Below, in pieces: positions 11,399 through 23,119 of a stretch of DNA of 64,000 bases. A model generated the notes under the pieces. That model searched no databases, had not been told where the DNA came from, and saw nothing but the letters and a program-made list of their open reading frames with translations. The stretch comes from Lyophyllum atratum (taxonomy: Eukaryota; Basidiomycota; Agaricomycetes; Agaricales; Lyophyllaceae). A program made the translations under genes and the position numbers. Every line of letters starts with the position of its first letter. Position 1 is the stretch's first letter. The stretch is from NCBI GenBank assembly GCA_014905825.1, contig JACGCN010000080.1, positions 1 to 64,000 on the forward strand. Reading direction: 5' to 3'.

Positions 11399-12306
11399 AT
11401 GGACGACGACAACGAGACTTATCTCACGTTGCTCCTTTCCGACAGCAATCTACCAACGGGGTCCTTTGTTGCGTCCTCTGGTCTCGAATCCTATGTAAAA
11501 CATGGCTTCTCGACCACCCCATCCACGACGACTATCACCTTCATCCAGGATAGTCTAGGAGCTTACGCTCATAGTGCGCTGCCATTTGTCTCCGATGCGC
11601 ATCGCGTCGTCGAAGAACTCAACGAACTAGAGAAATACGGTCACTCGGAGGTCGGGGACGTGAAAGAAGGTCAAGATAAGGCTTTGAGAGACCTGTCAGC
11701 CCTCGACGATTTATACGATGCCATGACCCTAAATCATGTCGCAAGACGTGCATCCAAATCACAAGGAGTGGCGCTCCTCACGCTTTACTCAAAAGGTTTC
11801 TCGCGGCCTTCCACTTTTTCCGTCATCCCGGGTTCAGAAGACGGCGATCAAAATACCTGCATGAGCGATCTCCTCGAGAAATTCAAGTTAATGGCGAGGA
11901 AAGAGGAAATTCAAGCACATCTCCCCATCTGCTGGGGAGCTCTTACTGCCGCCCTCGGTCTCTCCTTAGGTACGCAAACTTGATTGTTTTCCGAAGGTTG
12001 GGTCTGAAACACGTTGTAGAACGCTCTCAGTACCTCCACCTTTTTCTCCACGCTCGAAACCTTCTTTCGGCGTCGGTCCGTCTGAACGATATCGGGCCAT
12101 ACTTAGCACAGCAACTATTGATGTACGCTGTACGACCATTGGTTGTAGGAGAAGCAGCACGATGCAAGGAGTTGCGCACAGGGCTGCTGGAAAACTCAGA
12201 GATGAATTTCGACGAGAAAATACACGGCCCTGCCAACACATGGCCTCTAGGAGAAATCCTAGCCGCCCGGCATGACTTGCAGCACTCCCGCATTTTTAAC
12301 AGCTAG
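11399..12306 (+). CDS. ureF: Urease accessory protein UreF
   Basis: Accessory protein that acts with UreD and UreG to load nickel into urease. Two exons, 11399-11969 and 12020-12306 (285 residues), joined at LSL|ERSQYLHLFLHARNL. The family start LLSDSNLPTGSFVASSGLESYVKHG is a close match to the UreF N-terminus. Further family text is HLPICWGALTAALGLSL, then SASVRLNDIGPYLAQQLL. The C-terminal segment includes RIFNS and TAG at 12304-12306. No other urease gene is in this window, as usual for fungi. It converges on eIF3f, with 47 bp between the stops. Confidence 0.93.
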
Positions 12307-12353
12307 ACTATCTCCGGCTGGGATGGGACAAGAAAATATTGGAAGCTGATTGA

Positions 12354-13414
12354 TCATGATGTAGCAGCTAGGGCTAATCGGGACGACACTTCTGCCTGTG
12401 ACCGTACGAGGTTGGCGAGATACGAGATCATTAGGGTATCCTGTTTCATAGATCTTTAGATGATATACCACTATATAGAGTCAATATACCACATACCTGG
12501 AGGCTTGAATTGAATCCACCCTTTTCTAAGTCGTCTGTGCTGGCACCCAAAGTATCCATGAGGTATCGACCAATGGCAGGATCGCCCTTTTTCTCTCCAG
12601 ATAGGACGGCTTGGACATATGTCAGGACGCGATCGAGCATACCCTGGACGGTAAGAATAGATTGTTCGAGGATCTCGAGATCGGAAACGGGTTGGTTAGT
12701 CGTTGCGTTGGGTGACATTGCTGTCTTCGTGAGCAAATCAACTGAAGTACGATCAGTTGACCTGAACAGACATCGAGACACAAAAGACGCACTGCCGCTG
12801 CGTTCAGCATCATGGAAACGAAGCTCCACAGGTACAGGTACAAATACACAGTTCTCAGGTTTCGGGGAGACACCGACGGGGGAGCTGAAGAGCAGATTAG
12901 ATTGACCGACGTTATAAAGGCTTCAGGATCGTACCTCACATAAGCCTTGACACCGGCCTGCTCACCCTCCTCCACGCCGGTGTTGATGGCAAGGTGGATA
13001 GCCTGGTTAGGCGCTGTCTCTTCAGAATAGAAATTTTGTATGAGCGCAGAATAGGTGTTGAGATTCGAGCCGGTCGAATACCTGTAACCAGACCGATTAA
13101 AATAGGAAACGCATTGAGTGAAAAGAGACGCACCATCCAACGATGACTTCCTTAGGGTTGACCTTGTGATGCAGCTCGTACATCGCTCTGTGGTAGTCCA
13201 TATCCACCGCAACCTGCTCGCTCGTCTCGCTGTGTAGCACCGCAAACGAGGATCGGACCTCAACCTCTGTCTCTGTCCGTGTGCCAAGGAGTGTTCCAAT
13301 GACTCTGTCTTGGGTATCTGTGCGACGAAGGTAATGGTCGAGGATGGAGAACAGGGCCACCGGGTGGACGGTTACACTGGTCGGTGTGCGGCTAGATGAT
13401 CGTTCAAAATGCAT
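12354..13414 (-). CDS. Translation initiation factor eIF3 subunit f
   Basis: MPN-domain subunit of eIF3. The N-terminus reads [17 protein letters not shown], then [12 protein letters not shown] and [10 protein letters not shown], the eIF3f signature. The JAMM metalloprotease ligands are not evident, as expected for this non-catalytic MPN protein. A middle exon gives [19 protein letters not shown]. The C-terminal helical part includes [19 protein letters not shown]. The last exon (12354-12440), reached across an intron at 12441-12496, reads [20 protein letters not shown] and ends ATS with TGA. That tail is highly conserved in eIF3f and fixes the 3' end. Divergent from TOM7. Confidence 0.93.
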
Positions 13415-13632
13415 ACGCTGCTTCAGAATTGGGTGACATACGTGGCATTGGGTGCAGACGGGGTAGGGTTAGTGTGGATGTGCACCGCCGAGGAGGATGG
13501 ACCAAGAGGCATCTTTTTTGTGTTCACAGCAGATGCTGGTAAAGGTGAAATTCCAAAAATGTTGCTCGGCAATTGCCGCACGCCCTTTCCACTCTCCAAC
13601 TTCTTCCCTCACAAAAAGTCATTTTCTTTACG

Positions 13633-13967
13633 ATGCCCTCTGAAGAGAACAAGGTTGATTTTCTCCTTTTCTGTTAGCAATACCGTTACTGAACCTCCTT
13701 TCGCGCTTCTACAGGAAAGAATCGCCAAGGTTGTCGAAATTGGCCGAGTACGTGTCGTGGACACGGATAGCTGGTGACACCTATGCTCATTTACACCCTT
13801 CCCTACAGAATGTCCTCCATTATGGCTGGATACCACTCATAATCTACGTCGGCTTCACGCGGAGTAGCCCCCAGCCTTCTCTTATCAAGTGCGCCCCCCT
13901 TCTTTGCCATGTTGTCTTTGACTTACGAGTGCTTTTGACCTGCAGATTGATCAGCCCGCTTGCATAA
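13633..13967 (+). CDS. TOM7: TOM7, small subunit of the mitochondrial import pore
   Basis: Small outer-membrane protein that tunes TOM complex assembly. Four tiny exons (13633-13653, 13715-13747, 13809-13888, 13946-13967) encode 51 residues: MPSEENK, ERIAKVVEIGR, NVLHYGWIPLIIYVGF and a SPQPSLIKLISPLA end. The HYGWIP core followed by a hydrophobic span and the P-x-L-x-x-LLSPL-like tail match yeast Tom7. All phases agree, with TAA at 13965-13967. It is too short and too split to be found as one open frame: the long frame starting at 13731 reads through introns and gives a false N-terminus. Divergent from eIF3f, 218 bp between starts. Confidence 0.92.
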
Positions 13968-14375
13968 ACATCTACTTGTAAATACATTAATGCCCTAGAC
14001 CTCCCAAAATACACCCCGTTCGAGATTCTAGCATTCGTTTGATCCTGAAAAGCCAACGTCGACGTGCATCATTGGGCCTTGGTGAGTCGTGTTTGCTCTC
14101 GGTCAGGGCGATGATTATATACGTCGTGGTGGTGCATTTATGCACCCCGATCCACCTGCGAATGCAGTGTGACGACGCCACCTGCTGTATCCGCGTTCCA
14201 TGCTGGTTTATCTGGTGGCGTTGATATGCGGACTTGACAAGGCCAGATATGAGCTCTCTTTCGGTTTGAATTCAAGTCTAGAAGGCCCAGCCAGCTAAAG
14301 AACCTTCATAGATGCAAAAAATACGTCGAAAGCAAAGCAAAACATTATAATACAGGTCATCAAGTTATTCACAAA

Positions 14376-15948
14376 TTACAGATATACTCTCCGAAGATCA
14401 GATGCGCCAGTGATGCGTTTGCAGATCGGACAGAGCTTCGTCGAACCAAGACAACGAAGCCAGCATTCTCTACAGCATGTGTGCCAACAGCCAGTCGAGA
14501 CTGTCGGTTCGTCATACGGGTCGAGACATATGCGACAAAGGAGTGACGTCGACGACGAAATACGCATCGCTTCCTGCAGAATGGTTATGTTGAGTTCGTG
14601 AAAGGGTGTCGGGAAATGAGCGAAGGCTTACAAGCTGCTTCACTTTATTTTCAAGCGCGGTCACTAAAAAGGACTTGTCATGACGTTTTCGTGCCGCCAG
14701 GATAGCGAGGTCCATTCTGTCTGTATCACCCAGCCCCATAACTTCCTCCATCTTCGCTTTCACCTCATCGACTCCAGAACCAGTCGTGTTCCGTACCACC
14801 TTGCCCTCCGCAACTAGATCACGTAGTGTCTTTTGTTCCCGTTGTGCTTCGTCCTCACCGTCGCCCTCAATCTCTACTTCCACATCCTGTTCCACTTCCA
14901 CACGGGATGAAGAAGTTACTGGCATGATGTCCCCTTCCGTAAATTGCGCCTCTCCGAAACCTTCGTCCCCATCTATGTCCAATTCATCATCTACGTCCCG
15001 GTCATTCTGATTTCGTGTATGAAACCCAGTTCCTACGATAGTTTACTCAGCTATGCCAGTTTAATTCGTGCATTATGACACATACCTCTGACGTTGCCCA
15101 CATGTCCGCCAGCACCATTGGCGGCTCTGTATGCCTCATCCCACGTTTCATCATCAGCTGCCCTCTCCTGCTCCAAGGTCTGTTGCCTTTCTTCCTCTAA
15201 TCTCCTGCCTTCATCTGCCAGACAGGCGTCCACATGTGCATCCAACACGTCCTGATCCCCCCTCACTGTGATCATGCATACAGGGCATATAACCTCTTCT
15301 GCACTCGACCTGGCCCGGTGTTCCCTCCCATTAGCCTCCTCCTCTTCCCGTGTCATCTCACGGAACTTCGCATGACGTTGTTTTCGGTGCCTTTTGATAG
15401 TCAAAATCGTTTTCCCCGCTTGCTGTAGCAAATCAAGGGCGCCCCGAGGATTCATGGCGCTCAAAGTATTGCGAGCTTTCACTGCTGATCGCCTACTGCG
15501 TGAACTGGGTCCAGGACTGTATAGTAAGATGTTCGATCAGCATATGTTCAGTTAACGGGATCGAAACGACTCACCTATCATCCGGTTCGTCATACAATAC
15601 GTCCGTCGAACCAACCTGCTTGATAATTGCCTCCAGTCGCTCGGATTCAAGGTCAGAGTGGATGGCCAGTAGTCGTAGAGGGATGAGCTCATCGCAGACG
15701 GGGCATTTTCTCGTTTCTGCGCGTTTGGCTGCTAGACCTCAGCATTGGTTTTCTAGCGGTCAGGACCCCACATACGTTTCTTGATTTTGATTTTGAGAGC
15801 TTCATCAGGAACAGGAGACAAGGACGAAGATTCTGCACGGTCTTCCGCATACGCTCGTTTCTTTCCTCTAAAATAGTCTTGTTCGTTAAATTTGCAAGTT
15901 GGGCACCGACAACCAATAGACGCACTTTGACGAACTCGCAACGGCCAT
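14376..15948 (-). CDS. RNF220-like RING E3 ubiquitin ligase
   Basis: The C-terminal RING reads CRICLDPY...STGCWHTCCRECWLRCLG...LCPICKRIT and ends DLRRVYL, the tail seen in animal RNF220. Two further small zinc-finger-like motifs precede it: CPVCDELIPLRLLAIHSD... near 15670-15710 and CPVCMITVRG...DAHVDACL near 15220-15290. The middle is acidic. A coiled region before the RING is suggested by LVTALENKVKQL. The start is ATG 15946-15948; an intron beginning GTGCGTCT in the first exon removes an in-frame stop, and later introns join as ...KPKRAETRKCPVC and DD|SPGPSS. The substrate is unknown. The family call rests on the RING plus the C-terminal tail. Confidence 0.8.
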
Positions 15949-16178
15949 GATATGAATGAATTTTAGCCTGAATTCAACGGAACGATGCACGGGATTATTC
16001 CTCCCACTTGCAGTCGCCTTCGGGAAAACTCTTGGATGGATTGCGAACACTGTCTCTGGATGAAGTGCAATGTAACTTTAAGAGCAGCATATATCTGCAC
16101 GTGATCTGTCGCGTCGCGTCGCTTCCAAGTTGAACTTCAGTCGAGTTTGGCTCACATAAGCACCTCACGCTAAAACGC

Positions 16179-16713
16179 TATAAAATATTTGTCGGTGACC
16201 GGGGCTTTGAGGTCAGAAACCTTGCCCCTCTTTTTTCCTTCGGCTTTGGACTCTCGTACACCCAGTTCGATTACTCGAACCTCGGTGCCTCGAACATATC
16301 ACCGGACGGAAAATTCTCGGTTGCCTTTAATATCAAGAACATAGGAGATGTACGACTATGTACGAGGGCGCAAGATCGCCCAGATATATGTCACGGACCA
16401 GCTTTCATCATTACCTCGACCGATCAGAGAGCTCAAAGGGTTTATCAAAGTCGACTTCAAGCCTGGGACAACCAAGATGGTAGAACAGGTACTTGATAGA
16501 GAGCCGCCGCTGGGATTCTATGATGACCGTGCGGCACATTGGATCGCCGAGAGAGGGAAGTACATCGACCTGATTGCTGCATCTTCAGCAGACATCAGGT
16601 TGACAAGGAAAATAGAACTGGCGGAGGATATCACTTGGAATGGGCCTTTAGCGACGCAGTCATTTCGAATATGGCGAGATAATGCGAAGTATACCCGTAA
16701 ATTCGAAGCTTAG
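16179..16713 (+). pseudogene. Relic of a GH3 beta-glucosidase (C-terminal part only)
   Basis: Reads as the end of a family 3 glycoside hydrolase: YKIFVGDRGFEV, APLFSFGFGLSYT and DGKFSVAFNIKNIGDV (to about 16350), then in another frame RGRKIAQIYVTDQ, PRPIRELKGF and SSADIRL to TAG 16711-16713. These belong to the segment before, and inside, the fibronectin III-like domain that closes these enzymes. The frame is broken at 16348-16367, where ATGTACGA occurs twice, 10 nt apart; removing one 10-nt unit restores continuity. Both catalytic domains are missing: only about 180 of some 800 residues remain, and an in-frame stop lies upstream at 16131. The relic sits in the promoter side of the RNF220-like gene. 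Confidence 0.85.
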
Positions 16714-16770
16714 CCTCATTGATAGATAGTGTCAGGCCGCAACAGACGACAAGCATGCAACCTTATGATA

Positions 16771-18210
16771 TTAGTCCTCGAGAATGATATCAATTCCTTC
16801 TGCACGAGCTGCATCGACCGCCAGTTTCTCTTTCTCGTGCGCGAAGTTGATTAGAGATTGCAAAATATCGCGTTGACCTTACAAAAAAGTTCAGCAGGGA
16901 GCTAAACTGGTATCTGATCGATATCCACCTTCGACATAGTTGTGTAGCATTAGCGCAACCTCTGGCCGCATTTCTACCCGCTGGCTTTCACGGTCAGACG
17001 GAAGTCGATCAAGCAATGCCTGCAACATGTCAAGCAGAGTACCCGCGGCATCGAGTTGATCCTCATAATTCGGAGTTGACTCGGGATCTTGCTGAACGGA
17101 ACGAAGAACCTCGTTCCACAGTCCATCGACACCCCGAGCAGAGCGGCCTACCTCCCACTTTTTGCCATCAATCCCGCCTATCTTGAGGACGATCGTATCA
17201 TCGGGATTCTGTGGCAGGGAGAAGCCGTACCCCAGAATGAGCTCTGAATTGGGCTTTGCTCCATAGTTATTGAGAAGCTCTTGACCTTGGCTAGACGGAT
17301 TGTGGAGGACAAGGGAAATGCTCGGCGTTTCTGACGCATTATCAGTACTCTTGGGGTATGAGACGACCCACGACACGGGTTGACCACGAGCTTGATTCAA
17401 GGCATCAATCCCCGGTAAGAGCACGGGCTTTGTATGCGGCGATGATAGTAAGGATGGAGTAGGTGATAGAAGGGAGGAAGGGAAAGCGCGCGATGATAAG
17501 AAAGTCGCCGCGGTTAGATAGGCCTCCCTGTTTATCGATGTGAATGGTGGTTCAGTCTAAAGATATTGCTTTCCTGACCACGGAAATTTGTTACCCCATT
17601 CTGGGTTTGCATTGGCAAATACGGCATGACATTGACTCCATTCATCCCTCCATTCCTTTTCACGATCCAAGGTCGCGCCGTACAAATTCGTACCTTGGAA
17701 GAGTCGTAGCTCCAATGGAGTGAAATGGAGGGGTGTTCGTAGTTTCTGTGCACATGGCAAAGTCTTCAGATACGCATGATGGAGCAGATGGCTTGTAAAG
17801 TTGAGTGGAAGAACTAAAAGGGTAAGATGTGAAAGGAAACCTTGAATCCTCTATAATCCAGTGGAAACATAGATACGACGAAATCCATTGCCGTTCAGAC
17901 CATTGCTTCGCCGCAACGAGTTCTCCCAAGTCCATGAGTCCACAAAGATGGGTTTGTGCAAGTTCTTCTGTAATCGCCAAATCGAAAGGGCATTTCACGA
18001 CAGTCGTGTCGCTCGGGAGGTCTTCTGCAGCCACGACAGAAAAACCCGATGGAACTTGTTCGTTCGAAGATCAGCCCGTCCTCGAGACAAGATAGCATGG
18101 TCATATTCACCTTCTGCAAAGCATGCATGAGTGTGAAATTCACCACCCTTCTCCGCAAGCCAAACCCTGAATGAATCAGCTGTGGTAGGTTCTGCCGTCG
18201 ACTCGGACAT
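16771..18210 (-). CDS. SET-domain protein lysine methyltransferase (RKM/SETD6-like)
   Basis: Family of SET methyltransferases with a Rubisco-methyltransferase-type architecture, often acting on ribosomal or other non-histone proteins. The N-terminus reads SFRVWLAEKGGEFHTHACF. The SET core includes LPGIDALNQARGQPVSW and, later, NNYGAKPNSELILGYGF. A helical C-terminal part follows (LLDMLQALLDRLPSD) and ends DIIILED-like at TAA 16771-16773, with a last intron joining YVEG|QRDILQSL. Start ATG is at 18208-18210. Odd point: the usual Asn-His pair of the SET motif reads Asn-Gln here (codons AAT CAA). Substrate not predictable. Confidence 0.8.
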
Positions 18211-18823
18211 CGTTAGAAATTTAGCACTTAGGTGAGATCAATATCCGGAATATTCCGGACCGTATCCACTGAGTTCGAGCTCAGCGACTGAATGTTCTTC
18301 CCACTGTCACGGTCACTGACGGAGTCGGCGACGTCCGCCGCTCACATTTGTTTAGAGACTGCAAGGGACGCTATAGTTGGCATCGTCGGAAGGTACGTCT
18401 GCTACTGTAATACTGTTGACCTATTCGCGATTTCGAGTTCAATAAACTCGCACAGGCAATGTTAGGCGCTCCCAACCACTACTGAACTGGCTGCCGTTGG
18501 GAAACCGATAATGCTCCGAAGGTTTTGAAATACCGTGAAGGGTTATTCTTTCCGAGTTCGTCCCCTGAGTCTCCTTCCGATTAGATATTCTCATGTTCGC
18601 TCCTATCGAGGTCTCGTGGCCAGTGTAATGCTACATTTGACTACATCAAAGATGCACAGGCAGGATCCAGATTGCTTCTCTCTCTGAGTACCTCCGATAA
18701 AACTCCTGGTCCACTTTCGACTGCTGCTTCCCCATCTGATGTCCAGATTGACATAGTGCGGCTACGCACGGTTTAAAAAACGCTGACGTTTTTTGCTGCT
18801 TCGCACCCTGGGCCTCCGTTACA
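18211..18823. other. Intergenic, divergent promoter region
   Basis: About 610 bp between the starts of the SET-domain gene (minus) and the sugar transporter (plus). No convincing open frame. A small imperfect palindromic stretch, ATATCCGGAATATTCCGGAC, lies near 18241-18260. I see no RNA gene. Confidence 0.5.
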
Positions 18824-21685
18824 ATGTCTGCGCAAGCCACCGAGAAAGAGCATCGTCAATCCGACGAGAAGGAATCGCGGCTGGGCAGCGACACCGGCAT
18901 TCCACAAAATGCCAAGATCATGGAAGTCTTGAATGCGGACTACGCATTAGCATTGTCGACGGGCCCTCAGCTTAGCCCCACGAGCCGGAGATCGTTCCAA
19001 CTCTATGCAATACTTTTGGTTGCCTTCATGGGAAGTCTGTCCAACGGCTTTGATGGATCGGGTGAGTTATTTCCTGTCCCTACCCAGAGCTTTCGCGATC
19101 TGAAAGTCAATGTGTTCTGCTAGTTATGAGCGCTGTCAATGGCATGGAGTGCGTGAATATCACCAAAAAAAATCATTCGGCCCGCTAATGGTGTCTTAGG
19201 CAGTACCTAACTTACTTCGGTATTTCCGGCGTCGATGCAGGAGGCGGAGTGGGCACAGTGACAGCTATCATATTCGGAATCGTGCGTCCACTGATTCTCT
19301 CTGTTGATAGATATCCGTGCTCACTCGATGACTTTTAGTACTCGATAGGTACGTCGCGTATAGTCTTCTGGTCATGTACCTGATAACGTGAAATCAAGGA
19401 AGTATTGTCGGCGTCTTAATCGCTGGCCCGGTAGCTGATCGCTTCGGGCGTCGCGGTGGAATGGTCAGTACACATGATTCCTCGTGGTACTCTTATGTAT
19501 TGACAGGAATATTTATCCTAGGGTCTGGGCAGTCTTATTATCATAATTGGTCCGTAACTCATTCTATATTGACAGTAGCCCTATTGATCGAAAATCCCAG
19601 GTGCTGTCGTCATCACTGTAGCAAAGAACACCCATTACCTTCTGAGTGGAAGGTTTGTACTTGGGTTTGGTGTAGCCATCACCACAACCGCCGCGCCGTC
19701 TTATGTTGTAGAGATGTCTCCCCCGCAAGTATGTCATACACTCACTTCTCTACTCCAGTGCTCATAGCGCACACAGTGGCGTGGCCGGTTAACTGGTCTG
19801 TGAGTGCTCGACTTGATACCATATGACTGTGCGCTAACTCACTTTCAAGATATAACAGTACGCGTTTTCAGATGTCGAGTTCCCTTCCTGTAATCGATGA
19901 ATCTTTCCCTTAGCGTTCTATTACTCTGGGTCTATTCTATGCAGTAAGCATCATGTCCCGCTGTCAGTCTGTCGAACTTCAGAGATTTTACTGCTTCGAT
20001 AGCTGGAATCACTATCGCCAGTGGTCGTCTAAGTTCTACAGTATCCTGGAGAGCACCCTTGGCAATTCAGATCGTACCGGCTGGTATCCTCCTAATTTTT
20101 GTCTATTTTATCCCCGAGGTGAGGACATCAGTCTGCATGTTTTGAAGTTCCTGTGTGACGTTATCCGATCTAGTCTCCTCGGTGGCTGATGTCTGTTGGC
20201 CGCAACGACGAAGCCAGACACATCCTTGCCAAGTACCATGGAGATGGCGACGCGAATTCACCTCTTGTTCAACTCGAATGGAAAGAATTTGAAGAAGCCG
20301 TCAAGCTCGACGCGTCAGACAAGCGCTGGTGCGTTCTAACGTTCAAACAGCCTCTTTTCTCTACCTCATACCGGAGCGGGTAGGTGGGATTATTCCGGAC
20401 TTTACAACACCCGCAATGCACGGTACAGGACTTACATGATGTTACTTATGGGTTTCTTCGGGGTATGTCATGAATATTATTGTTGAAAGAAAACCGTGAC
20501 TGACATGCCACCCATTGTTCTCAGCAATGGTCTGGAAATGGCCTCGGGTACGTGGAAACTTAGCGCCTGTACATAGGAGTACTTGCTGAGATCTTTATGC
20601 AGATACTTCCTTACCATTTTGTTCCAGAATGCAGGAGTCACCTCCCAAAATCGTCGGCTCGTCCTAAATTTCGCGAATACATTGATTTCTGCTGGAGGAG
20701 CTCTGATTGGAACATCGCTCACAGACAAAGGTTACCTCTGACATCATCCTTGTTGTTTATCCGTCTACTCATATTGAAACCCACAGTCGGCAGACGCACC
20801 ATGTGGTTCTGGGGGACCCTCGCTAGCGCCGGAATGCTGGCGATTGTCACTGGTAAATGTCTTCGTTATACCGATACGGACTAATCTAATTTCCCCCTTT
20901 CCTCAAGGATGTACTGCAAAGTTCGGCAACACGGGTGCAAACCCCACTGGCGCCAACACTGCGATCGCCTTTATCTGCAAGTATGCGCAATCATTCGCTG
21001 AACATTTTACTAACCATCAGCACTTCGTAGTTTTGTTTGGGTTCGTCTACAGTCTGACATACACTCCTCTACAAGCCCTATACCCAGCTGAGTGTCTGGA
21101 ATATAACACTCGGTAAGCCAAATTTGCCTGTTCTTCCGTTCTGTTACTTAATGGTGTCTCGTCACGAAGTGCGAAGGGAATGGCGGTGTGAGTGAAATGT
21201 TATAATCATTTCTGTGCAGGTACTCACGCACCTGGTCTAGGTATGCGTTTGCCGTGAGTTGCGCTTCGTTTGTCAACACATATGCAGGTCCAATTGCCCT
21301 GGGTAAAATAACATGGAAGGTACGAAGCATTCTGCCGCGTCAACTAACAATATTGGACGTACATATTCCACAGTACTACATCGTTTATGTCGTATGGGAC
21401 CTCTTCGAATGCGCGGTGATCTATTTCTGCGCAGTTGAAACCAAAGGCCGGACATTGTGGGTAATTCCTGAACAAAACCTGAAGAGTGCTAACATCAAAC
21501 CCCTAGGGAAGAGTTGGATGAAATCTTCGAGGTAATGAGCCAAGTTCTATCCTTATTACGCGTCCCTGTCGACTAATTGCTTCTTTCAGGATCCTCATCC
21601 CGTGAAGGCATCGATCGTGAAGCATAAAATCGCTGTGGTTGAGAAAGCAGGCAAAGCTGTGGTTGTTCATGACGAGACAGCTTGA
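18824..21685 (+). CDS. MFS sugar transporter, lactose-permease type
   Basis: Twelve-span sugar:proton symporter of the plasma membrane. Family marks appear in order across more than ten short introns: SLSNGFDGS, GVLIAGPVADRFGRRGGM, SGRFVLGFGVAITTTAAPSY, the VEMSPPQWRGRLTGLYNTFYY loop, PESPRWLMSVGRNDEAR, GQWSGNGLGYFL, DKVGRRTMWFWG, YPAECLEYNTRAKGMA, and FCAVETKGRTLEELDEIFE near the end. The join around 19800-19930 needs the strong donor GTGAGT and a small exon ATATAACA to give GLYNTFYYSGSILC; other choices break the frame. Stop TGA 21683-21685. The closest relatives are fungal lactose or cellobiose permease-like carriers. The substrate cannot be told from sequence. Confidence 0.9.
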
Positions 21686-23119
21686 AGAAGTTCTTCCTTT
21701 TATCTCAAAGCATCCTGTATTTGACCATATGCATCAAACTGGGTTTCATCGCTTTCGGTACTGTGGCGCTGCGCTCCGTACCAGTCAACCACAGTTCGAA
21801 ACTTTCTTTCTCCATAAGCATGACATTACGTGTAAAAGGTAAGCTACTCTGTAATTCCACTATCTTATCTCTTCAGGTATGTACTCTCGTTTCAAGTGAC
21901 TTGCTTGTTTCCCACCTGAATCAAACCTCACTTGCCAAGAAGAGTTACCTCCATGCAAGTTGTCCATTGCACCCTACTTTTGCACTTCTCCTCGTTCATT
22001 ATCAACGCCCTATTATATCCGTGCGAAGGTGAAACCTGCCATGTCGCCTAGGTATTTGCGACTCGTCATGTTCGGAGTTCCCAAGTCAAAACTTTGAACG
22101 CGATGCGTCACGTCACGTGTATCAGATTTGGGACGAGGCCCTGACTTAGGCTAGCCCTGTCCAGTGTCTCAAGGCCTCGCGAGCCGAGAGAGGAGGAGGA
22201 GGAGGAGAAGTGAGAAGTCTTAACTCCTGAGAAGTGACAATTCCAAGGGTGATCGGGGGCAACAACTTCTAATTGTTGGACTCTACTCGTTCTGAGTCTT
22301 TTGTCCGTCACAGGGACAGTCAGACTCAAGCCAGCGACTATAGGAGTTATCTAAGGAAACGTAGTGTAATGAGATGTAACTTAGACAACCATCGCTACGG
22401 TGCGTGGAGAACAGATTTTTGCATCCGGAGATGATGAGATGCACGCGCTACGAGGAAGTGCGTGAGACGAGGTATCGATGACATAAAAGAAGCTATGTAC
22501 TGACCTGCGAGGAAGAGCGTGAGACAAGGACACGTCGGCCGCATCCTCCCAGGTATGTAAGTACGGATCGGAACGGGAAAAATGTAATCGATAAAATAAA
22601 GAGGGTACGGATAGGATCGAGAGGTTTCAACGTACTTTGGAGGCGGTATGTTGAGCCGGGGGCTCGCGGAGTTCGGCGCACGTGCATTGACCCGCTGTAG
22701 TCACCCCCGCTCCTTCTCCACTTCCGTCCCGCGGTATAACAAACGCTCCGAGTCCCAGCTCACATCTCGATGCGACATGCAGAGGTATTATACGGGTATC
22801 GACTCGCATGACACATGTCTAGGATCCACGTCGGCATCAATCAGCTGATGTCTCAACTGATTATCGGAACATGAAGTATACCATTCCTGGAGACTGAGTT
22901 GACAACGCAGCGAGTCTCTCATAGCCTCTCCACTTTCAGCCACTTTCCGAAGCATCAATCTTCGATGTACGCATGTTCACGAGGATTTGCCTCCCTCGAC
23001 TCGGGTACATCCTTCTTCCCTCGATCCGCATGGAAAAACCATGGTAGAGTTCCCCACGCCCGCTCCATAAATGAGGCTTCGGGATGTTCAACTCTTGGAG
23101 TGAGTCTCAAAACCCCACC
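21686..23119. other. Long intergenic region with small repeats
   Basis: About 1.4 kb without a recognised gene between the transporter and the chitinase. It holds a GGA-rich microsatellite (about 22190-22208) and two imperfect copies of CGAGGAAGWGCGTGAGAC (near 22451 and 22508). Open frames at 21682-22032, 22899-23333 and others are hydrophobic or low-complexity text without family resemblance. The right part should contain the chitinase promoter. Confidence 0.5.

Noticed and set aside
13731..13967. A 78-codon frame that contains the TOM7 core.
   Set aside because: It reads through introns at both ends; the four-exon model restores the conserved N- and C-termini.
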